Assembly: GCA_963573305.1 (NCBI GenBank) | Contig: OY754339.1 | Span: 6,619,941 to 6,683,940, forward strand | Length of the DNA: 64,000 bases | Reading direction: 5' to 3' | DNA from: Pyrrhosoma nymphula | Lineage: Eukaryota; Arthropoda; Insecta; Odonata; Coenagrionidae | In this document: in pieces, positions 56,078-64,000 of the stretch | Position numbering within the stretch: position 1 is the stretch's first letter | Layout of the letters: every line of letters starts with the position of its first letter | Program-made: the position numbers and the translations under genes | The notes under the pieces: model-generated | Databases searched by the model: none | What the model was told of the DNA's origin: nothing | What the model saw: the letters and a program-made list of their open reading frames with translations, nothing else

Positions 56078-56165
56078 TAAAATTAGAGAGATAAATTGCA
56101 GGACCAACCGGTTTGAAATGCCATTTATTCCACGGACGATTACGGATTAAAATAGCCATGATCGA
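56078..56165 (+). pseudogene. Non-LTR retrotransposon C-terminal scrap
   Basis: KIREINCRTNRFEMPFIPRT followed by ITD and a stop: the last 25 or so codons of the AASIWDP family ORF2 (compare ELREIFCRTDRYGNSFFPRT at 55.1 kb). No upstream coding sequence. Confidence 0.6.
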
Positions 56166-56356
56166 GGCCTTCAAAAATGTCAGTGGTGCGAATAAGTAGC
56201 TTCATTTGTTCAGCTTTTTTCTTTATTTATTTTTTTCAGTTTTTAATGCCTGCAAGGAACACTGGTTGCACACAAATGCATGGTTCTGTAACGTCAATTA
56301 TGTACGAATACAAGACTGGATGTTGCTTGGTGGATTACTTTGTACTTTACTATTTG

Positions 56357-56635
56357 TATAAATTCGACCGTATCTGGAGTTAAGAGGTGGAACAACATTT
56401 CAGTAATTAAATTAAACTGCAGTAGCTTCAATGTCCACTTATATTTAATGTGCAATAATACACAACACGTGTTTCAACGCTTAGGGCGTCATCATCAGAT
56501 CACAAGACAAGACTATACACATATCAGGCTTGTGTATACCTGATGATGGCGCCCTAACCGTTGAAACACGTTTTGTGTATTATTGTACATTAAATACTAG
56601 TGGACAGTACAACTACTGCAGCTTAATTTAATTTA
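56357..56635. mobile_element. 279-bp palindromic element, CTGATGA core on both arms, 11-bp TSD
   Basis: TTTACTATTTG flanks it exactly (56346-56356 and 56636-56646). The tail on the left contains GAGGTGGAACAACATTTC, like the tails at 45.4 and 47.0 kb. Arms of about 100 bp (56404-56495 and 56533-56637) share AATAATACACAA, CGTGTTTCAACG and TTAGGGCG. Each arm carries CTGATGA, a hairpin and TTGAAACAC. CTGATGA matches CUGANGA exactly. On the plus strand GAAAC-AC-GTT gives a permitted triplet; on the minus strand the triplet is GTG, which is not permitted. Confidence 0.7.
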
Positions 56636-56689
56636 TTTACTATTTGCACTTCTGTTTATTAACTCACCACTATTCATATCGCGTCGTCC

Positions 56690-56955
56690 CACTTGCAATG
56701 TCACGCATGATACTATTTTCTGCATGAACTACTATCTTCTAGTAACCATCAATTAAAAATATCAAGAATAATCAGTAGTGGTAGTATTTTCACCCGTTTA
56801 CTGCATGTTTGTCAACGTAGCACTCTCTTGGCTTCTGGTTTGGCCTTTGCCATATTCTCCTGACTACTTTCTGGTCCTCTCCTAGCGGTCGGGAGTGCGT
56901 GCGAGGTTTTAATGCTGAACTGGGACGAGCACGGAAAATTGGGCGTGGAGTCACC
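56690..56955 (+). repeat. Non-LTR 3' UTR fragment abutting piggyBac
   Basis: Homologous to 52935-53188, sharing GTGCGTGCGAGGT-type and CTGGGACGAG words. It ends at GGAGTCACCC, exactly where the piggyBac terminal CCC begins. The stem-loop expected next is not found on either side of the piggyBac. Confidence 0.6.
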
Positions 56956-59637
56956 CATTAATGCCCATTGGCAACCTCAGTTGCCAAATATTTTCCACGT
57001 TTTTAAAAATTCCTTTCTCCACCAATATGCATCGTACACTCCTAATTCTTTCTTTTCTATGCTCTCTAACCTTTCCTTTGTCAAGTACGTTCGTGGTTTT
57101 ACCCTGCCATAAAATCTTACAGTACCTATGGGGGAGAGTCTGTGAAGGGTGCACAGGTGGTCATTTTCGAGCTTGACATTGAAGTGTTCACTTGTGCTTC
57201 TCATGATACATTCTGCATATTTCTGAATGCTGTTATGATACGCGCATACGTAACGTATGTGTAATTCCACTTGGAAAAAATTTCACCTTTCGTGTATTGT
57301 ACTTGTGATTTATACCCTGCGGAACTTTGGTGGCAACTGAAGTTGCCACTGGGCATTCGCCGTGTCTCTTGGCGGCTAGCGTAATTTTCGCTGGAGACAT
57401 TTATTCTGTCACCACTAACTGAAATGCAAGTAACGCAACGTCTTATGATGACTTTTAATGGGAGAATTACTTTGTCGGGTTGGTTTTAAATTTTTCTAAT
57501 TAACGCACTAGGTCTTCTAAGACGTATTCAGTGAGCGAGCTCATTGAATTTCTGGAAAACTCTGACAAAGATTTGGGGCACAAGGCAATTTTATTTACAC
57601 CACTCTTTGGAAGGGCCAGATGTCATCACCGATGAATATTCCGATGTGTCCGATTGTGAGGTGACAGGCGACCCAACGGGTGGTTCCACGGGTGATTTTG
57701 GCTAATGAGGTAGTAACGGAGGATTCTTGCGATCTAAAAGAAAAGGACGATGGCACATCTACTTCATTCGATGAGCCCAAATGTCCGAAAAGACGTAGGA
57801 AAATCGTGCTTTCTTTGAAGAGAGTCCTCTGAAGCATAACCCAAAGGAGATACATATTCATTTCCCTTCTCTTCTCCAAGTGCTGGGGCCCACTGCAGAA
57901 GACTTTTTCGGTCAGTCCGTGAATAATGCTTTTGATTCCTTTTCCGTGTTCTTCAGCCCTGATATTTTCGATATGTTCCTGCAACAATCTTGTATTTATG
58001 CAGGGTCGAAGGGTTTGCACAATTATGATATCAGTCGAGAGGAGATGTATTGTGCAGTGTGTATTTTGCTTTGGTCGGGTTATCATACGTTACCCAATAA
58101 AAGACTATATTGGAGTAAAGAGAGTGATTGTGGAGTAGAAATCGTTCAAAACGACATTGCCAGGAATAGATTTGAAATGATTCTTCACTTAGTAGAAACT
58201 AGAAAGTACCTACACTTAGCTGACAATGCAATGCTAGATGGGTCCTACCGGCTGTTCAAAATTTGGCCATATTTTGAAATTTTAAACATATGTTTCAAAG
58301 CAATACTTCCAGGAGACAGATGCTCTGTTGATGAGACAATTATACCTTATTACGGCAGGCACGGATCCAAACAGTTCATCTGTGGGAAGCATATAAGGTT
58401 CGGATTCAAATTATTGACTACAGATGATCTCTCTAGATATGTTTTTCATGCAGAGCCTTATGCTGGATCTCACATACCTCCTTCCGAAAATGAACCTATG
58501 TGGATGCGGATGCTGTCCTGGGGTTTTCCTGGGTTTGAATTACGTAAGGTTACGAAGGTTTATTTTGAAAATATTTTCATTTCTGAAAAGCTGCTTACAT
58601 GCTTACAAGAAAAGGGCTTAGGAGGAACAGCAACTCTTCGAGAAAACAGGGTGAAAAGTATCTATCAACTGACCGAAAAAATCTTTTCAACAAGAGGAAG
58701 AGGGGTGACTTTGAATATGTGTCGAATGGCTCATTGCTCATAGCAAGATGGAATGACAATGCTGTGGTCACTGCAATGACTAACTGCACTTCTAAAATGG
58801 GGACAAAGCAGGTGAAGAGATATATATTTTTCCATTGAAAAAAAGAGAATATCTCTTCCAATGCCAACCATTATCAGAGAGTATAATGAGAATATGGCTT
58901 GACTTGCACGATCAATTTGTTGCCAAGTACCACACCAATGTAAGGACCAAAAAGAGGTGGTGTGCATTTTTTGCTTGGGGACTGGATGCATCGTGCACTC
59001 AGGGATGACCGTTGTACCGAAAATTGGGGCACAATGTACCTCTACTACAGTTTCGGAGGGAAATAGTGACATATATTGGGGCATTATAGTGCCAAGGAAA
59101 TACAGTCTCATTCACGTGATCCCATGGAAGACCTTCGCAGGACAAAACAGATTACATCATTTTTCGTGGAGAAACGAAGTAAAGGAGATGTAAGGTGTGT
59201 GGAAACCGAACAATATATCTATTTAAAAAGTACCAGAAGGCCCTTCATCCAGAGTGTTTCGAGGCATTTCATTGTTGACATTCACAATAATTTTTTTTTA
59301 ATATTAAAAAAAACATGTTTAATTTGAAGCAAAATATAAAATACTGTAATTGAAAGTCAATACTTCACTATTTTCATTTATCATCCATTACTCAACCTGT
59401 TTTAAAAGCTTTCGATTTATAATTTTCAATAATTCATGTATAATAGCATCATTTATCACGGTAAACGAAAAGACACGGCCACTGCCCATTGGTAACTTAA
59501 GTTGCCAGCAAAAAAACATTGTTCCACTTGCATAATATTTTTAAAATTATTTTTCCCGATATAAGGTACCATTGGAGAGAAACATACTAAAATTTGATGA
59601 AAATTGTCAAAACAAATTTTCCCTGGGCATTAATGGG
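56954..59637 (+). mobile_element. 2.7-kb piggyBac element with both terminal repeats
   Basis: Left terminus CCCATTAATGCCCA and right terminus TGGGCATTAATGGG are exact 14-bp inverses. The right end is followed by TTAA (59638-59641), the piggyBac target, but the left end is preceded by GTCA instead. Subterminal palindromes GGCAAC-NNN-GTTGCC occur at about 56970 and 57333 and in slightly decayed form at about 59490, and each lies next to a TGCCCA or TGGGCA word. The length and single transposase gene are typical of an autonomous piggyBac, but the gene is broken. Confidence 0.85.
57515..59278 (+). pseudogene. piggyBac transposase, frameshifted, catalytic D to E
   Basis: The N-terminal acidic part (SVSELIEFLENSDKDLG, then PDVITDEYSDVSDCEVTG) is broken by shifts and stops before 57.75 kb. 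An open 287-codon stretch from 57880 holds the RNase-H-like core: SREEMYCAVCILLWSGYHTL, RFEMILHLVETRKYL and CSVDETIIPYYGRHGSKQF, with the first catalytic Asp at 58330-58332. The second, normally in YFDNFFTS, reads YFENIFIS (codon at 58567-58569), an Asp-to-Glu change. A frameshift near 58680 moves to the frame with KRGDFEYVSNGSLL and ARWNDNAVVT, which contains the third Asp (58755-58757). After more shifts come REYNENMA, DLHDQFVAKYHTNVRTKKRW and a Cys/His tail CKVCGNRT...HPECFEAFH before TGA at 59276. The enzyme cuts and joins at TTAA; this copy cannot make it. Confidence 0.85.
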
Positions 59638-59674
59638 TTAAAATCGTGGGCGGTAATGATCATAGTGCAACGAC

Positions 59675-59985
59675 CAATAGGGTGGATAACGGCACGGTAA
59701 ACTTATGACCGTAACCTTTCCATGACGGAATGATTTCGACGGTAAGCGGCACATTGCTTGTTACGCGTCGTCTGAAGTTATGTAAGGATCCTAGTCTTTT
59801 CCTTGTCCTCAACAGTTTGTCCTATCGGCTGCAATGCTTGATTGCGGAGACCCTTACCGCCCACCCAAACACTCCTGAACCCTCGTCGACGCATTTGCCT
59901 CAAAGACGCCCACCTTCAAGTCGACGCGGCGACCTCCAGGGAGGAGGAGGACAAGGCCTCGGTGAAACACACCCACCCACGTGAA
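59675..59985 (+). repeat. Copy of the 51.6-kb unclassified repeat (first half)
   Basis: Matches 51640-51920 in the same orientation, sharing GTAAACTTATGACCG, ACTCCTGAACCCTCGTCGAC and CTCAAAGACGCCCACC. The open frames here and there are not the same frame, so no conserved protein is indicated. Confidence 0.6.
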
Positions 59986-60143
59986 AGCAGCTCCGCTCCG
60001 TTATCCCATATCTCTCTTCGCCATTATTTCACCTCCCATATTTCTCCCATCCATCCTACACCACTTAAACTTGAGCGGTAAATTAAACCGAAGGGGAACA
60101 TGTATCATTTTTACGTGAAACGCAATTATAATTCGTCACAGAG

Positions 60144-60360
60144 ATATAGGTGTATCAAAACTTGGTACTCGCCAGCGGAGCATTTAAAGTCACTCAGGAC
60201 AAATTAAGCGTTGATGAGCGGACAAAGCTTCTGAAGGGGTCAGTTTAGGGACTTCTGGAGAGAACCCGAGGATCTTTATCCCTCCTCTCTTGTACGCTCT
60301 TATCTCCCTGACGTCATTTTCTGCACAACTGAGTGCCACCAAGTTTCGCTACACCTATAT
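60144..60360. mobile_element. 217-bp MITE of the GTAGCGAAACTTGGTGGC family
   Basis: Left end ATATAGGTGTATCAAAACTTGG and right end CCACCAAGTTTCGCTACACCTATAT are inverted, with the left slightly eroded. Same size as the copy at 11058-11273. Noncoding. Confidence 0.65.
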
Positions 60361-63300
60361 CTATGGCTGGCAGCGATGCAACGAACTTATATGTACACCA
60401 AACATTTCTTTATAACTTGGAAATTAAAGAGTATATCCCAACGCTTTGCATTCCATTCGAAAGTGGATTCAAAATATTTTAAAAGGCCAAACAAGGTGAA
60501 AGAAGAAGAATTGGCCATTTTGGGTTGTTGATGTCTTCGTAGAAACAAGAAGATGGGCGTCAAATATGAGTTTCAAATCACGGGTCACCGGATGCGTGCA
60601 ATTAGTGTAGTTAGACGTAAAATTGAGCGAAGAGTTCGCTGGTCGGTACATACATTGGAAAGAGTTGAGAATGTTCCAAGGGATTAAAACAGTGAATCAA
60701 TCTGAAGTCACTCAGGAAAATTAAAAGGTATAACTTGTGATGCATTGAACGATTTGTGCTTTTCGGAGAAAATATCTAAATATCTCCAATACATATAATA
60801 AAAAGGATGCCATCGGAAAGAGGTTGAAGCACAAAATATCATTGAATCTCGAATAATAAAAAAGTCAACACTCTCTTTCATAGAACGTTCCAGAAAATTT
60901 CGAGAGCGACAGAGACTCAAAGCTACAGTCGAATCAGCACCAATACTACAATTTTACAGGAATGGAATGCAATGGAAGCTGGCGGCGATGTTCATTTATT
61001 CATCTCAACTGGTGCACATCCTCGAGTCACAAGAAGACGTTTCACGCAATGGACACTTACGTTTAATATTATTAATTATTAAGCCATCCATATACTACTA
61101 ATATTTCACGATTTAAAGATCTCAACGTAATCATCGGATGCTATAAATGGGATTAAATGGAAGAAACGGAACATTGCCATGCACAGAAGTTTTCATTCGC
61201 TCTTTTAAATGTAAAAATTCACCTAAAATGGCGAGACTTTGAAATATGCCTTAAAAAATTGTATTTTTATTTTCTTGCTTACGATTTTTACGCTATGGTC
61301 TCTAATTGCTAAAAAAAAGGCGAAATATTATTTAATACGTATATTTTTTCCTCTCTTACATGATTATAACTATGGAAACGACCATTATTGGCCTCAAATA
61401 CTCAGATTCGTTTATAAACTAAGATTAGATCTTTTGAAAAGAACTCTTTCTCGGCTCCTATTGATCATCCGGACTTGTTATTTTTTTAATTTACGTAAAA
61501 GTGACAGCAATTATGTGTATTGATCGGAATTATCGTACAACAAATAGATTAAGGTGTATTTTATAGCGCATTCAAACAATTTAATCCTAATAATCCATAT
61601 TTCTTTTTTTTTAATAATTAATTTGTTCTTTGAAATAAAATTTGCAAATATCCAACTTGATGAATGACCGCCCAAGATAAATGACGTAAAAAAAACGGTA
61701 AAACGGGATAAACACATTCATTTGTGCAAAAGCTATTGAATATTTTGTCTTAAAATTTTGCCTAGGGTTCTTTGTACTGCTATAGCCTTATATTTTAAGG
61801 TATGATGTATGTTCTATGTGTTTTTGCATTGTTATAAACAATTTTAAAAAGCCCTTTTTTCATGTCTTTAAAAAATAGATCGACAATGATACCAATGCAA
61901 TCTTAGAGAGAATAAATACGGTTATACTCATTTTGTAGGTTTTTTTAATAATACATTTAAAAAATACTTTTCTTTGAATCATTTTACGGAAAAAACAGCT
62001 ATTTCTATAACTGGGGAAAACTTTTCTCATCTTATTTGTAAAAATGAAATTTTACTACAATTTTTTCTGAGAAGCCAAAAATACCATTTATTACCGCTAT
62101 CATTCTGGATGTCTTCCACCCATCATATCTAGGTCATCAATACTTTCACGTATAAATTCCAATTTGCCGTCTAGAATTCATTTACAAAAATGTGCCGTTA
62201 AATTAAAAACGCGATCGATGCGTGAGAAATTCCTCAATTGTTAAAAAGTCTTTCTGGAGTGAATACATTTATACCACTTCCCATGGAAAACAGCTTGTGC
62301 TTTTTGAAAAATATCTCGAAAAGTATTACAGTAAGTGGGTAATATTTTGTTATCACTGGACTTTTGAGCTGCTGGGGCCAATTTAAAACATTTTTTGCTA
62401 AGTAATTAAGTTAATTGTCACGCGGTTCATCATATGGTGGCATTAACTCAGCTAAATGAAATTATGATTTTATCAGAGTATTTTGCCTCGCAAAGTAGCG
62501 AGCTTTAATATTTCTACTCACCAATTTCTCTTAATAGTAGGGAAAAAAATATCGTTCGTTTGAAAGACAAGTAGGAATCACTACCAAAAAAAAATATATT
62601 TAATCTAAAACATTACAGCAGTTCATGTTTAGTAAAGTTTCATTAATCATTTCTGAATAAGTTCTTTAAATAAAGGGTAATATCATTACAGGTTATTGAA
62701 CAACTAAGATAATTGTTGCAATAAAAAAAAGAGATTCATCTTAGAAGAGGCCTTAGAAAGAGTTGAACGATAAATAGCAAAAGCTGGAAAGCCAGAAGAT
62801 GCCACCCTACACTTACGTCTTGTTCTGTCAGCTAAAAACGAGTAATACCATTTGAAACCACTGGGCGTATTGCTACTATTTAATGTGTGATACCTGGGGC
62901 TGAAGCAAGTACAAGATTAGACAAGGCAGCCAAGCGATTTGATGAGGGACCACTGAAGGCTATGCCTTTCTGAGTCACGGATTGATAGATGCAAACGGGT
63001 AACTCCATCCGTGGTGTTAGCACGGGCTAAAGAAGTGCTCTTCGGTGGTGGAATGCAGTCCTTATCTCTATCACATCCACATTTGGCAGCAATTCACAGC
63101 TCTATAAAGCTCGACCTTGCCCGTGAGCTTATCACGCGATCTGCTCTCCCCAGCTCAACAAACTCGGACCATCGGCTTCATCGCCGTCGGCGATGTATAG
63201 GTGACCAATATCTGCACACTTGAAAACAAGATCATGCCGAGGCGATATGCAGGGTGTGTCGATAGATCTGATTAACATATATCATACAAGGACGAACGAT

Positions 63301-64000
63301 ACTCCTATGAAGGCGAAATTCCATCCATCGAATAAGGAAAAACGCATCACTCGTTCATCCACATGGCAAACCTATACCCACAAAATAAGGTTAATCTCAG
63401 GGTGAACACGGAGAAGTTGTCATGCCTGTGAAGCCTTATTGGATATATATCTCCACCACCTTAGGCCTTAGATAGAAGGCCGTAGGCGTTAGGCCCGAGT
63501 CATATACCAAATATGACTGCAAAAAAATGAAAGCCTTTAAAACTTGCGAAACCTTAATTCACGTAAGGGCTTGGGATACTTCCTCTTGAATATTACTTGC
63601 AGCCTCTTCCTTTAAGCGTAGGGCAAGAGATTAACTATTTCCCGTATTCGCAGTATTTTCGACAAATAATTGAGCTCGATGAATTAAGGCCTCCGTAAGG
63701 GTCGCATAATAATAATAATATTATTTATTAGCTCTGGGTACAATACCCCTAAGAGCACCAATTTTACAATGGTGGTGAGCTTAAGGTACTTAACCTGCTA
63801 TTGAACATATATAAATATATACATTACATGCCAGTTTTATATCTCTAATCACAGAAAAGACATACAATCATAAATGCATCATATAAAAATAAAATAAACC
63901 TAAACGAAGAATACAATTAAGAAAAAAGTGACATAATCCTTTTAGTGTAAAAATAAGCAAAAACAGAATCTGAACTGGATAACTGAAGAATAATTTTTTA
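60361..64000. other. No recognised gene
   Basis: Mostly AT-rich with many A and T runs (61200-62700). A somewhat GC-richer part (62760-63470) holds a 70-codon frame (63011-63223, +; KEVLFGGGMQSLSLSHPHLA) that I do not recognise. An (AAT)n run lies at about 63708-63722. The final 280 bp may belong to a repeat, but there is nothing in the window to compare it with. Confidence 0.35.

Noticed and set aside
57595..58086. 163-codon minus-strand frame
   Set aside because: Antisense shadow of the piggyBac transposase gene.

Overview
This window reads as intergenic or intronic DNA from a eukaryote, most likely an insect or other arthropod. It is AT-rich, has no operons or bacterial-style gene packing, and almost no open frame exceeds 150 codons. 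The coding signal I can recognise comes entirely from transposable elements, all broken or truncated. I found no cellular protein gene, rRNA gene or intact tRNA gene that I can support. The arthropod assignment rests on the mix of elements (a CR1/L2/Jockey-like non-LTR family, piggyBac, pogo-like, hAT, a gypsy-like gag with a tRNA-Trp primer site, tRNA-derived SINEs) and is an inference.

Layout. 0-9 kb: a long inverted repeat (233-637), a non-LTR copy with an internal deletion (3285-4045), a palindromic element with a hammerhead-like core (5146-5356), two tRNA-like SINE heads (about 6.7 and 7.0 kb), a non-LTR scrap (7.9 kb) and a 575-bp MITE with TTA target duplications (8318-8892). 9-25 kb: GC-rich patches, a MITE family sharing a GTAGCGAAACTTGGTGGC end, three foldback elements (12.6, 17.1, 18.3 kb), an RTE-like scrap (20.8 kb), the 3' end of one piggyBac (22530-22985), a retrotransposon ORF1 piece (23.0-23.5 kb) and a nested MITE with 24-bp tandem repeats (23974-24414). 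25-41 kb: a hAT transposase ruin (25.9-26.7 kb), a pogo-like element with both ends and a TA duplication (27182-28057), a long stretch with little recognisable, (TA)n tracts at 38.9-39.1 kb, and an LTR/gag remnant at about 40.0-40.7 kb. 41-60 kb: the densest part, with several copies of one non-LTR family, nested insertions at 46.8-48.1 kb, and a 2.7-kb piggyBac (56954-59637) with a broken transposase. 60-64 kb: one MITE, then AT-rich sequence with nothing recognised.

Two signals go beyond routine repeat annotation. First, at least ten loci carry a hairpin followed by GAAAC. Several also have a GUH triplet and flanking pairing laid out like a hammerhead ribozyme. Five of these lie in palindromic elements of about 190-590 bp bounded by perfect 8-14 bp target duplications, and one is inserted inside another. 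This matches what is known of Penelope-like retroelements, but no Penelope reverse transcriptase is present here. Second, the non-LTR family ends in a conserved 3' stem-loop seen in six copies with compensatory base changes in both stems, followed by GTAGATG repeats, so the RNA fold itself appears to be selected.
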